NCBI GenBank assembly: GCA_019744815.1
Contig: JAIEUA010000009.1
Coordinates: 62,001 to 126,000 of the forward strand
Source: Phycisphaerales bacterium
GTDB lineage: Bacteria > Planctomycetota > Phycisphaerae > Phycisphaerales > UBA1924
Direction: 5' to 3'
Length of the DNA stretch: 64,000 bases
The notes beneath the pieces were generated by a model that searched no databases, was not told the DNA's origin, and saw only the letters and a program-made list of their open reading frames with translations. This document shows positions 49,850-58,594 of the stretch, piece after piece. A program made the position numbers and the translations under genes. How positions within the stretch are numbered: position 1 is the first letter of the stretch; each line of letters starts with the position of its first letter.

Positions 49850-51076
49850 ATGGCCACCCGCCGCCTCATCATCCTCGGCTCGACCGGCTCCATCGGCACC
49901 CAGGCGCTCGAGGTGGTCACGCACCTCAACGCGCTCCACGAGCGTGGCGGGTTCAGCCATCGCTTCGAGGTGGTCGGGCTCGCCGCGGGCAAGGGTGCGG
50001 CCCTGCTGGGGCAGCAGGCCCAGCGGTTTGGCGTGCGTGATCTTGCGATCGCGGAACCGAACGGAGTGTCCCTCGGCGACGGCCGCGTGAGGGTGGGCTC
50101 CGACGCGGCGGAGAAACTCGTCCGCGAGGTGGAGTGCGACCTGGTCCTCGCGGCCATCGTCGGCAGCGCGGGCTTGCCCGCGACCCTGGCCGCGGTCGAA
50201 CTCGGGCGTGATGTCGCGCTGGCGAACAAAGAAACTCTGGTGGCCGCGGGATCGCTGGTGGTGCCAACGAGTCACCGAACCGGCGCGAAACTGCTCCCGG
50301 TCGACAGCGAACACGCGGCGGTATGGCAGTGCCTGCAGGGTGTTTCGACGGAGGCGCCGGCCCTGCGATCCGCGCCTCGGGGCGTGCGACGGGTGATCCT
50401 CACGGCCAGCGGCGGGCCCTTCCGCACCGCGAGCCGCGACGAGATCGCCGGTGCCACACGGGAGCAGGCGCTCAAACATCCGACCTGGACGATGGGCGCG
50501 AAGGTCACGATCGACAGCGCGAGCCTGATGAACAAGGCGCTCGAGATCATCGAGGCCCACTGGTTGTTCGCGTTGCCGGGCGAGAAGATCGAGGCGGCGG
50601 TCCACCCGCAGTCCGCGGCCCACGCCGTCGTCGAGTTCGACGACGCGAGCATGGTGGCCCAATTGGCGACGCCGGACATGCGGGGTCCGATCCAGAGTGC
50701 CTTCACCTGTCCGAACCGGGTCGCATCGCTGGTCACGCCGCTGGCGATGGGCAGCGGCGACGGGGTTCGTGCGGCTCGTTCTCAGTCGTTGCAATTCGAG
50801 GCTCCCGACGGCTCGCGATTCCCGCTGCTGCACACCGCGTACCGCGTGATCCGCGAGGGCGGGACGAGCGGCGCGATCGTGAACGCGGCCAACGAGGAAG
50901 CGGTGCTCGCGTTCCTCCGTGAAGACTCGATGAAGTTCGGGCGGATCGCGGAGCTGGTGCTGGAGGCGATCGAGTCGGTGGCGGTGACAAGGCTGACGTG
51001 CCTGGGCGATGCACTCGAGGCCGATCGACGGGCGCGAGAGTGGGTGCGGTCTCGGCTCGCCCGCCGGATCGGGTGA
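49850..51076 (+). CDS. dxr: 1-deoxy-D-xylulose 5-phosphate reductoisomerase
   Basis: 408 residues from the ATG at 49850 with a GGAAG site; ATG 49835 is also possible. NADPH-binding start 'LIILGSTGSIGTQALEVV', 'ALANKETLVAAGSLV', metal and substrate motifs 'LLPVDSEHAAVWQCLQG' and 'LTASGGPFR', 'HPTWTMGAKVTIDSASLMNKALEIIEAHWLF', and the C-terminal 'GTSGAIVNAANEEAVLAFL'. It makes 2-C-methyl-erythritol 4-phosphate, the committed step of the MEP isoprenoid pathway. Neighbours are unrelated to that pathway. Confidence 0.96.
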   Translation: MATRRLIILGSTGSIGTQALEVVTHLNALHERGGFSHRFEVVGLAAGKGAALLGQQAQRFGVRDLAIAEPNGVSLGDGRVRVGSDAAEKLVREVECDLVLAAIVGSAGLPATLAAVELGRDVALANKETLVAAGSLVVPTSHRTGAKLLPVDSEHAAVWQCLQGVSTEAPALRSAPRGVRRVILTASGGPFRTASRDEIAGATREQALKHPTWTMGAKVTIDSASLMNKALEIIEAHWLFALPGEKIEAAVHPQSAAHAVVEFDDASMVAQLATPDMRGPIQSAFTCPNRVASLVTPLAMGSGDGVRAARSQSLQFEAPDGSRFPLLHTAYRVIREGGTSGAIVNAANEEAVLAFLREDSMKFGRIAELVLEAIESVAVTRLTCLGDALEADRRAREWVRSRLARRIG

Positions 51077-51119
51077 GCAGTCGCACGCACGCCGGGCGGA
51101 CGGCTCCAACGATCCGACG

Positions 51120-52955
51120 ATGCAAGCGCTCGAACAAGCACGCATGATGCTGGCGCAAGGGAACTGGGCGGAGGCCCGGCCGCTGCTCGAACGCGCCGTG
51201 CGAGCCGATCCACGCAACGTCGACGCGGCCTTCCTGCTGGCGCGGACGCTGCAGATGCTGGGCGAGCGCGAGCCCGCGGCCTACCAGGCCTCACGCTGCG
51301 TCGAGCTGCGACCGAGCGACGTTAACGTGCGGATCGCGGCGGCCGAGCTGCTGCAGGCGGTGGGGAAGCTGACAGACGCCGAGCGTTTGTTCCGCGAAGG
51401 GGCGGCGAAGTTCCCCGCGGTGTCGTCGATGCACGCGGGGCTCATCAACGCGCTGCGAGCCCAGGGCAGAGTTGGTGAGGCGGGTGACGCGGCGATCGTG
51501 GCGTGCACCAAGTTCGATCGCGATCCCTTGCTGGCCACGATCGGCGCGGGAGCGCTCGGCGAAAGCCTGCGAAGTCGAGAAGCCACGGCACTGATCCGGA
51601 AGGCCGCTCAGCTGGCGCCCGCCGACGCCCGCATCCTTCGCGCGGCGGCGACCATGCTCCTGTACGCGGATGATGTCGATGACGCCGAGCTGGCTCGCGT
51701 GCATCTCGCAGCGGCCGCGGCCATGGCGAAGGGGATCGATCCCGCGACACGACCGATCGAGGCAGACGGTGCGTTCAACCCCGAGAAGCGGCTGCGGGTC
51801 GCGTTGGTGTCGCCGGACTTTCGGGATCACGCGGTCGCGCGGTTTCTGGAATCCTGGATCGGACAACACGATCGCTCGCGGCTGGATCTGATCGGCGTCT
51901 CGCTCCTCGGGCCGGAGGATGCGGCGACCCAGCGGCTGAGAAGCAATCTGGACGGCTGGCTCGACGTGTCGCGGATGCCCGACGACGCCGCGAGCGCGGC
52001 GGTGCGTCAGCTCGGCTGCGACCTCGCGATCGATCTCGCAGGCTGGCACGTGACGGCCCGGCCGGGGCTCTTCGCCCGCCGCGTGGCGCCGGTGCAGGTG
52101 AACTGGCTCGGATACGCGCACGCGACGGGCCTCTCGACCATGGACGCGCGGCTGGTGGACGCTGCGACGGATCCAGATGCAGGATCTCTCGGATCCGCGG
52201 GCTTCAGCCCGCGCGGTGATGGTGTCGTGGCCCGGAACACGACCGAGCCACTGGTGGGAGTGGAGGGCTGCTTTGTCTGCTTCGCGACGGACGCGCGAAC
52301 GCCGGAGATCACTTCGGGAAACGGGGAGAGTCACGCGCGGCCGGTTCGGTTCGCGAGCTTCAACGCCCAGCAGAAGATCTCGCCGACGACGATGGATCTC
52401 TGGTGCCGCGTTCTAACAAGCGTGGAAGGGTCCGAACTGGTTCTCAAGAGCCGGGCGCTGGGGGATGCACGGACGCGTCAGGTTCTCGACGAGATGGTGC
52501 GAGCCCGGGGCGTGGACCCGTCGCGGGTGCGGGTGCTCGCGCACGCGCCGGGCTACGCCGAGCACATGGATGCGTACAACGGATGCGACGTCGCGTTGGA
52601 CACGACGCCCTACGCGGGGACGACGACGACCTGCGAGGCGCTGATGATGGGGCTGCCGGTGGTGACGCTGCGGGGCCCGCGGCACGCGGCGCGGGTGGGA
52701 GCGTCGCTGCTGGGGGCAGCGGGACAGCAACAAACCATCGCGAGCGATGCAGCCGAGTTTGTGCAGATCGCGGCACGGTTGGGCGGAGAGATCGCGGGTC
52801 TGGATGCCGCGGCTCGTGCGGCGGCGAAGCGCCAGCGGCGCGCCGAGGTCCTGGCATCGAGCCTCTGCGACGGGGCGTCGTTCGCGGGCCGGTGGGAGCG
52901 GGCGATCCGCGCGATCTGGAACGGAATCACCAGGCGCGGGGCTTCCGGCGGATAA
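51120..52955 (+). CDS. TPR plus SPINDLY-type (GT41) O-GlcNAc transferase family protein, copy 2
   Basis: 611 residues. About five TPR units (residues 1-190: 'LEQARMMLAQGNWAEARPLLERAVRADPRNVDAAFLLARTL') precede the GT41 catalytic part: 'RVALVSPDFRDHAVARFLESWI', 'DLAIDLAGWHVTARPGLFARRVAPVQVNWLGYAHATGLSTMDARLVDAATDP', 'VRFASFNAQQKISPTTMDLW', 'AYNGCDVALDTTPYAGTTTTCEALMMGLPVV'. It is a clear paralogue of 30681-32480. An insertion around 'GSLGSAGFSPRGDGVVARNTT' (about residue 355) is repeat-like. Two GT41 enzymes suggest glycosylation of cytoplasmic or surface proteins. Confidence 0.9.
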   Translation: MQALEQARMMLAQGNWAEARPLLERAVRADPRNVDAAFLLARTLQMLGEREPAAYQASRCVELRPSDVNVRIAAAELLQAVGKLTDAERLFREGAAKFPAVSSMHAGLINALRAQGRVGEAGDAAIVACTKFDRDPLLATIGAGALGESLRSREATALIRKAAQLAPADARILRAAATMLLYADDVDDAELARVHLAAAAAMAKGIDPATRPIEADGAFNPEKRLRVALVSPDFRDHAVARFLESWIGQHDRSRLDLIGVSLLGPEDAATQRLRSNLDGWLDVSRMPDDAASAAVRQLGCDLAIDLAGWHVTARPGLFARRVAPVQVNWLGYAHATGLSTMDARLVDAATDPDAGSLGSAGFSPRGDGVVARNTTEPLVGVEGCFVCFATDARTPEITSGNGESHARPVRFASFNAQQKISPTTMDLWCRVLTSVEGSELVLKSRALGDARTRQVLDEMVRARGVDPSRVRVLAHAPGYAEHMDAYNGCDVALDTTPYAGTTTTCEALMMGLPVVTLRGPRHAARVGASLLGAAGQQQTIASDAAEFVQIAARLGGEIAGLDAAARAAAKRQRRAEVLASSLCDGASFAGRWERAIRAIWNGITRRGASGG

Positions 52956-53071
52956 CTCGCGTCCGACGCGGGTTATCTTGCGGGGAGCGCGTGGAGTTGC
53001 CGCTGGGGATGTGGTGGGACCCCGATCGCGTGGTATGTTCTGAACATCGACGGTTCAAGAAGGGGAAGACG

Positions 53072-53893
53072 GTGGCGAAGACCTGCGCCCGGATGTGTGC
53101 GAGCCTGCTGGCCTTCGCGGCCTCGGGTATGGCGTGCGCCGGGCTGACCTACTCCAACGACCAGCGGTTCGTGCGGGCCCAGACGTCCTTCGGCGGCAAT
53201 CAGATCAAGCAGCCCCCGGTGGCGCTGGGTGTCTTCAGCGAGACGGCCGTGGCGAACTCGGTGCTGCCCTCCGGCTCGTGCCACGGCGAGGCGACGCAGA
53301 CCTCGTCGCTGGGCGTCAGCGGCATGACGGCCAGCGGCAACGCTTCGCCGAGCGTTAACACCACGGAGAGCAGCGGTTTGATCTTCGGCGCGACGGGCGC
53401 GTCGGTCTTCCGCGTGTCGTTCACGCCCGACAGCGACGGGATCATGGACCTGCAGGGATCGTTCACGGGGTCGGCCGCGGGAGAGTTTGTGCTGCTCTTG
53501 AAGGCGGGCGAGGCGACGCTGGTCTCGAGCACGACGGGCGGCGCGTTCGATGTATCGAGCCTGATCTTCGCGGGGGTGACGTACACGGTCGAGGTGTCGG
53601 CTCGGGTGAGCGCGTTCGCGTTCTACCTGGCCGCACCGGTCTCGAGCAGCGCGAACGCGGGGTTCACGCTCAACGCCGGGACCCGCGCGGCGACCTGCCC
53701 AGGCGACCTCAACGCCGACGGCTTCGTCGACGACGCCGACTTCTCGATCTTCGCAGCGGCGTACAACCTGCTCGACTGCGCCGATCCGGCGATGGTGCCC
53801 GGATGTCCGGCGGACCTGAACAACGACGGGCTGGTGGACGACGCGGACTTCACGGTGTTCGCGCCGGCGTACGACGCGCTGCTCTGCGGGTGA
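53072..53893 (+). CDS. Secreted protein with C-terminal dockerin-like pair
   Basis: 273 residues from a GTG at 53072 with an AAGGGGAAG site. Signal peptide ends near ACA-G (about residue 23). The body is small, polar and beta-rich ('SVFRVSFTPDSDGIMDLQGSFTGSAAGEFVLLLKAG'), unlike any family I recognise. The last 60 residues are two repeats (DLNADGFVDDADFSIFAAAY and DLNNDGLVDDADFTVFAPAY), each followed by LLDC or LLC; they match the tail of the kelch protein. A surface or extracellular role is likely. Confidence 0.78.
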   Translation: MAKTCARMCASLLAFAASGMACAGLTYSNDQRFVRAQTSFGGNQIKQPPVALGVFSETAVANSVLPSGSCHGEATQTSSLGVSGMTASGNASPSVNTTESSGLIFGATGASVFRVSFTPDSDGIMDLQGSFTGSAAGEFVLLLKAGEATLVSSTTGGAFDVSSLIFAGVTYTVEVSARVSAFAFYLAAPVSSSANAGFTLNAGTRAATCPGDLNADGFVDDADFSIFAAAYNLLDCADPAMVPGCPADLNNDGLVDDADFTVFAPAYDALLCG

Positions 53894-53975
53894 GTGGTAG
53901 CGTGCGGAAGTCAGGCGCCGGAACCTGAATGGCCCCGCCCCCGGATCTTCGCGCGACGGGTGCGGCACTTGATCC

Positions 53976-54009
53976 AAAAACAAAAACCCCGAGGCTTCGG
54001 GCCCCGGGG
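53976..54009 (-). terminator. Terminator of the redoxin-like gene
   Basis: On the minus strand CCCCG-GGCCC...CGGGG folds with one internal mismatch and is followed by TTTTTGTTTTT. It lies 27 bp past the stop of the minus-strand gene. Confidence 0.75.
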
Positions 54010-54035
54010 CGTGTTGGTCGTTGGGAAGCGTGTGC

Positions 54036-55427
54036 TTACTTGTCCGCGGGCTTGCCGGGAGCGGTGCCGGGCGCAGCGCCGGAAGCGTCGGTCTTGTTCT
54101 CCGGGGTCGCGGGCGCGGCCTTCTTCTCCGCGGCCTCCTTGAGAGCGGACTCGATCGCCTCGCCGATCTCCTTGTTGGTCTGGTCCTTCAGGTAGTTCAT
54201 GACCATCTTGACGTTCGCCCCGTCGGCGCCCATGACCAGCACGGTGGGAACGCTCTGCACGTCGATCTTCTCGGCCAGCGTGTCGGCCTCGAGCAGGACC
54301 GGGATGGTGATGTTGTTTTCCTTGACGTACGCGGCGATGCCCTCGGCGTCCTTCTCGCGGACCGACGCCAGGAAGAACTTCACGCCCTTGTCCTTGTACT
54401 GCTCCGCGAGCTGCATGAGCTCGGGATGGCTGCGCTTGGAGGGGTTGGACCACGTGCCCCAGAACTGCACGACCGCGACGCTGCCGGCCAGCGAGGCCTT
54501 GCTCACCTTGGTGCCGTCGGGCTGGGTGAGATCAAACTCGGGGACGCTCATCTTGGTGAGCTGCACCGGCTTGGGCGCGACGGGCTCGGTCTTGTCGACG
54601 GCATAGCCCTCAGGGGTCTTCACCTCGATCGTCTCGCGGCTGATCGACTCGTCGAGCTTGAGGTTGGTCAGCTCGAGCGTGACGGTCGCGGTGATCAGCT
54701 TGCTGTCGATGATGTTGTCGATGCGGCGGGGGATGGAGTCGCTCTTGGCGATCCAGATCTTCTTGCGGTTGCCCTGGCCCTCAAGGGAAGTACCCGCGAT
54801 GACGACGTCGCAGGGAACGCCGCCGACGTCCTCGGTCCCGACGATCTTGAGAACGGACTGGGAGAGCTCCTCACCGAGCGGGCGATCGCCGGTGATGTTG
54901 GGCATGCGGAGCCCGTTGATCATCTGGAGCGACTTGAGCTGACGGGCCTGGCCGAACGGGCGGGTGTACACGGTCTTGGCCTGGTTGTCGATCCAGGTGA
55001 TCGCCTGGCGCTCCCAGAAGACGTCGAACTCGGTGGGGGCCGTTTCCTTGGCGACCATGCCGGTGCCGGTCATACGCATCAGCCACTGGCCGGTGTCGTT
55101 GCGGACCAGACGCATGTTGGCCTTCACGTTCTTCGGGCTGCGGTCGCCGCCCATGAGGCCGATCTGGGGAGCGGTCACGTCGAACTGAAGGGTCTTGGCC
55201 TTCATGATCGCGTCGCGGGATTTCTCCAGAAGCGCCTTCGCGTCGGCGTCCTGCATACCGGCGCCGACCTCGGGCTTGGCGTTCGTGCCGGGGTTGCCAC
55301 CGGGGCCTGGGAGGCGGGCATCGATCTTGCCCCGGTCGGCCTGCTGGTCGTTGTGCTCCTGCGCGAGGCAGGTGCCGCTGACGAGGGCGAGCGAGAGGAC
55401 GGCGGAGACGTGAAGGAGTGATTTCAT
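54036..55427 (-). CDS. Secreted DUF2092-like/redoxin fusion without CxxC
   Basis: 463 residues with a signal peptide (cleavage after LAQ, about residue 23). Residues 55-300 resemble the LolA/DUF2092 outer-membrane-type fold ('LEKSRDAIMKAKTLQFDVTAPQIG', 'RIDNIIDSKLITATVTLELTNLKLD'). Residues 305-430 are a TlpA/AhpC-type thioredoxin fold ('DLTQPDGTKVSKASLAGSVAVVQFWGTWSNPSKRSHPELMQLAEQYKDKGVKFFLASV', 'VQSVPTVLVMGADG'). The canonical WCxPC is replaced by WSNPS (about 326-330), so both redox Cys are gone and thiol chemistry is unlikely. The Ala/Pro/Lys tail is low complexity. It may be a binding or scaffold module. Confidence 0.85.
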   Translation of the reverse strand: MKSLLHVSAVLSLALVSGTCLAQEHNDQQADRGKIDARLPGPGGNPGTNAKPEVGAGMQDADAKALLEKSRDAIMKAKTLQFDVTAPQIGLMGGDRSPKNVKANMRLVRNDTGQWLMRMTGTGMVAKETAPTEFDVFWERQAITWIDNQAKTVYTRPFGQARQLKSLQMINGLRMPNITGDRPLGEELSQSVLKIVGTEDVGGVPCDVVIAGTSLEGQGNRKKIWIAKSDSIPRRIDNIIDSKLITATVTLELTNLKLDESISRETIEVKTPEGYAVDKTEPVAPKPVQLTKMSVPEFDLTQPDGTKVSKASLAGSVAVVQFWGTWSNPSKRSHPELMQLAEQYKDKGVKFFLASVREKDAEGIAAYVKENNITIPVLLEADTLAEKIDVQSVPTVLVMGADGANVKMVMNYLKDQTNKEIGEAIESALKEAAEKKAAPATPENKTDASGAAPGTAPGKPADK

Positions 55428-55602
55428 TTCGACCGGACTCCAGAATGACAAGGCGATGGGGAAGGCTGGGAATAAAGCGGCGAGTGCGACGCCGCGGGTT
55501 GATTGTTCGCGAGAGAAGTCAGGCAATCATCATCGGCGAAGCGGGGCCGGAACTTCGGTGCTGTTTGGGGAACGATTGGGTCAGCCAGCGCCCGAGGGTC
55601 GA

Positions 55603-56445
55603 TCAGGACACCGATTCCGGGTTCAGCATCGCCGCAAGTGCCTGCCCCGGCTCGGCTTGACGCATCAGGTGCTCGCCCACGAGCACAATCCGGATGCCCT
55701 GTTCCCTTAAGCGCGCCAGGTCCCGATTGGTTCGGATCCCCGACTCGCTCACCAGGATCGACCGGTCGTCCGTCAGGTCCGCCAGCCGCAGCGTGTGGTT
55801 GATGTCCACCGTCATCGTCGCCAGATCCCGGTTGTTGATCCCCAGGAGCGAGTACGACCGGTGCGGGAACCCCACATGCGGCCGCACCCGCAGCAGGCTC
55901 TCCATGTCGTGCACCTCCAGCAGCACCGTCAGCTGCAACTGCTGGGCGAGGATCATCAGATCCAGCATCTCCCCCTCGTGCAGGCACTCGGCGATCAGCA
56001 GCACCGCGTCCGCCCCCGCCGCCCGAGCCTCCCACAACTGGTACGGATCGACGATGAAATCCTTCCGCAAGACCGGCAACGGCACCGCGTCCTTGATCCG
56101 CCGGATGAACGACAGATCGCCCCCGAAGTACTTGGAATCCGTCAAACACGAGATCGCGGCGGCCCCGGCGGCGTGATACTTTTTCGCGATGTCCTCCGGG
56201 CGGAAGGAATCGCCGTCGTACTCCGGCCGGATCAGGCCCGCGCTCGGGCTGCGCCGTTTCACCTCGGCAATCACCGCCACATCCAACGCGTTCCGCTGCT
56301 GGTGCGTCACCGCCGCAAAGAAGTTCCGCGGCGGCTCCTCCTGCGCAACCAGCAACTCCAGCTCGCTCAGCGGCAGCTTCGCCTTGGCGGTCTCGACCTC
56401 CCGCCGCGTGTTCTCGACAATCTCCGCCAGCACGCCGCTCGCCAC
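55603..56445 (-). CDS. trpC: Indole-3-glycerol phosphate synthase
   Basis: 280 residues from a GTG at 56445 that follows GGAGG by 5 bp; an ATG at 56496 gives 17 more. TIM-barrel motifs: 'VIAEVKRRSPSAGLI' (catalytic Lys and Glu), 'ISCLTDSKYFGGDL', 'LPVLRKDFIVDPYQLWEARAAGADAVLLI', 'LLEVHDMESL', 'LLGINNRDLATM', 'LVSESGI' and 'VLVGEHLMR'. It closes the indole ring in tryptophan synthesis. No other trp biosynthesis gene is adjacent, but trpS lies 4 kb away. Its start overlaps the beginning of the opposite-strand CPBP frame. Confidence 0.95.
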   Translation of the reverse strand: MASGVLAEIVENTRREVETAKAKLPLSELELLVAQEEPPRNFFAAVTHQQRNALDVAVIAEVKRRSPSAGLIRPEYDGDSFRPEDIAKKYHAAGAAAISCLTDSKYFGGDLSFIRRIKDAVPLPVLRKDFIVDPYQLWEARAAGADAVLLIAECLHEGEMLDLMILAQQLQLTVLLEVHDMESLLRVRPHVGFPHRSYSLLGINNRDLATMTVDINHTLRLADLTDDRSILVSESGIRTNRDLARLREQGIRIVLVGEHLMRQAEPGQALAAMLNPESVS

Positions 56446-57757
56446 GCCGACCTCCGGGAACGCTCTCTCTCGTCTAAACACCTGTATCGCCCTCATTGTT
56501 GCCCTGCTTGTGTGCGTCCCGACGGTTTGGGCGCAAGACATTCATCACCGACGCACGGCGTCACACAGAGAGGCGTCGGACCAAAGCCCCGCAACCACCG
56601 AGCCCATGAGCCGCGCCCGGGTGCCACTGCCCGGCGGCTCGGAGCCGGGCAGTGCGAACGCGCACATCCTCGCCATCACCTTCGAGCAACCAGTCGTCAG
56701 CGTCGCCTTTTCTCCGCCCGTCCCGTTCCTCTCCGCGCTCTCCGCGTCCTCCGCGGTGCAACGCCTTCCCGATCAGTCCACCCCCAGCACCGAGGCGAGG
56801 ACGCCCCGGCTCGCCGAGAGTGCCCCCACCCTTCTGCTCGCCCAACAACTCCCCAAGCCCAAGACCGAAGCCCCGCCCGTCCAGGAGCCCAGCACCAAGC
56901 CGCCCCGCATCTCCGCCCAACAGTGGAAGTGGCTCCAGATCGCCCTCGGCGTGCTCATGCTCGCCATCCTCTGGTTCGGCAACGTCATCAAGCCCTCCGC
57001 CCTCGGCGGCGGCAAAGGTGGTGGCGGTAGTAGTGGTGGGGGGAGTGGTGGGGGACAGCCCTGGTGGGCCATGCTCTTCGCCGCCCTCGTCATCTACTTC
57101 GCCATGGCCCTGGGCGCTCAGGCCATGACGCTCCAGGTCCAGAATCAGGCCTGGCCCTTCCTCGAGAAAGTTGCCACTGATTCCACAAAGGGACGAGCCT
57201 TCATACTGCTCGCCAACTTCGGCGCCGGCCTTCTCGCCGGTGGCGCAATGCTCGCCCTCGCCCTCGGCGGCCTCAAGAAACCAAGTGCCTCGCAGCTCGG
57301 CCTTGGCGTCCTCGCCATTCTGGTCCTCTTCCCCATCGTCAACGCCACCGGTCTCGTCTCCGCCGACGTCTACCAGATGATCAAGAGCCAGCCGCCGCCG
57401 AAGATCTCGCACACAACGTTGCAAACCCTCGTTTCCAACCGCAACGACACCTGGGCGTGGGTCCAGATCGGCTGTGCCGTGCTGCTGGCACCGGTCGTGG
57501 AAGAGATCATCTATCGCTACTTCCTGCAGAACGCCCTCGCCGGAGTCCTCGGCCGCGCGTGGCTGGCGATCGTGATCGGTTCGGCCTTGTTCGCCTCGGC
57601 CCACATCGGGTCGGTGCCCCTGCAGGCCCTGCCGATGCTCTTCGTCCTCGGCCTGGGCCTCGGCGTCGCCGTGCAACGCACCGGCTCGCTGGCCGTGCCA
57701 ATCGTCATGCACATGGTCTTCAACGCGGCGAACGTGGCCCTGGCCGTGTGGGGGTAG
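56408..57757 (+). CDS. CPBP-family intramembrane protease (Abi-type) with repeat-derived N-terminal region
   Basis: About 449 residues if a GTG at 56408 starts it; a signal-peptide-like run (LNTCIALIVALLVCVPTVWAQ) at about 24-45 is in frame with the rest, and ATG 56606 would lose it. Residues 65-140 are translated repeats: VPLPGGSEPGS (family D), SALSASSAV (CTCCGCG type) and EARTPRLAE (family B). From about 175 there are seven or eight membrane helices split by a Gly/Ser-rich loop. The catalytic set is present: EEIIYRYFLQ (EExxxR), FASAHIGS and 'VMHMVFNAANV'. CPBP enzymes cleave membrane-embedded peptides or prenylated proteins. Start uncertain. Confidence 0.8.
   Translation: MFSTISASTPLATPTSGNALSRLNTCIALIVALLVCVPTVWAQDIHHRRTASHREASDQSPATTEPMSRARVPLPGGSEPGSANAHILAITFEQPVVSVAFSPPVPFLSALSASSAVQRLPDQSTPSTEARTPRLAESAPTLLLAQQLPKPKTEAPPVQEPSTKPPRISAQQWKWLQIALGVLMLAILWFGNVIKPSALGGGKGGGGSSGGGSGGGQPWWAMLFAALVIYFAMALGAQAMTLQVQNQAWPFLEKVATDSTKGRAFILLANFGAGLLAGGAMLALALGGLKKPSASQLGLGVLAILVLFPIVNATGLVSADVYQMIKSQPPPKISHTTLQTLVSNRNDTWAWVQIGCAVLLAPVVEEIIYRYFLQNALAGVLGRAWLAIVIGSALFASAHIGSVPLQALPMLFVLGLGLGVAVQRTGSLAVPIVMHMVFNAANVALAVWG
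56625..56654. repeat. Family D palindrome inside the CPBP gene
   Basis: CACTGCCCGGC (56625-56635) pairs with GCCGGGCAGTG (56644-56654), an 11-bp perfect stem with an 8-nt loop, preceded by GGGTG and followed by CGAACGCGCAC. Related units lie at 60079-60173. In frame here. Confidence 0.75.
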
Positions 57758-57864
57758 CTCCGCGGCATGCCCGGTTTCCGAAACCGGGGCATCCCAAACG
57801 CCACACGCCGCGTATCGCCCTGCGGCTGCGGTGATTTTCTGCCAAGATGGGTGCGGGAGTTTCC

Positions 57865-58590
57865 ATGGACCGCCGCGGGTTCACCTTGCTGGAGCTGCTG
57901 GTGACGATCGCGATCATCGCGGTCCTCCTCTCGCTCTCCCTCATCGCCCTCCGCTCGGTCCGGGCCGCGCTCGACAACACCCGCTGCCTCAACAACCTCC
58001 GTCAGCTGATGCAAGGCGTCAATATCCTGAAGAACGCCGAAGGTGGCTTGCTCCCCTTCGCGTCGTACGCGCCGACCGAGCCGGACGGACCCGCCAGATC
58101 GTGGCAGGCGCTGCACGCCCGCTGGAGCGAAGCCATCGGTGTTCCCGCACCGCGCCCGCGTCCGGGTGAGCGCGACGCTCGGAACTGGAAGATCTACGAC
58201 ATCATGACTCCCTGGCTTTGCCCGCGCGACAAGCCAGGTGCCGTGCGAAGCTCCGACTTCCCCGGCAGTTCGTTCTTGCCGGATCCGAACTTCTCATACG
58301 CCGCGGTGACGCTGACCAGCTACGAGTACTGGCCAGCGGGCCACATGGCGGGCTTCGTCGTCCGCGGCTGGGACGAAACCTCGGCCCGCCGAATCGTGGG
58401 CCTCGCGTACGAAGAAGAGCCCAACGCCGCCGTGCTCGAAGAGGCGTACCGGTTCCACGATATCGGTCGCCCCACACGCTTTGGAAATGCCGGCTTCATG
58501 GACGGCGGCGCCGGCAAGCCGCGGATGACCGAGGCGCACCGCAACGAGTTCTGGGCGAGCATCGTGAAGAAGCACACCAAGCCCAAGTAG
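57865..58590 (+). CDS. Prepilin-type pseudopilin, first of three in operon
   Basis: 241 residues from the ATG at 57865 with a GGGAG site (ATG 57847 also in frame). '[29 protein letters not shown]' is a perfect class III signal. The body has '[22 protein letters not shown]', shared with the next two gene products, and ends '[25 protein letters not shown]' with a DG motif. Probably processed by a prepilin peptidase and assembled in a type II secretion-like pseudopilus or displayed at the membrane. The next gene starts 5 bp later. Confidence 0.85.
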   Translation: MDRRGFTLLELLVTIAIIAVLLSLSLIALRSVRAALDNTRCLNNLRQLMQGVNILKNAEGGLLPFASYAPTEPDGPARSWQALHARWSEAIGVPAPRPRPGERDARNWKIYDIMTPWLCPRDKPGAVRSSDFPGSSFLPDPNFSYAAVTLTSYEYWPAGHMAGFVVRGWDETSARRIVGLAYEEEPNAAVLEEAYRFHDIGRPTRFGNAGFMDGGAGKPRMTEAHRNEFWASIVKKHTKPK

Positions 58591-58594
58591 TCCG

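Noticed and set aside
48497..51217. Long minus-strand frame antisense to rne and dxr
   Set aside because: Thr/Ala/Pro-rich mirror of the RG-rich rne tail; no start signal or recognisable domain.
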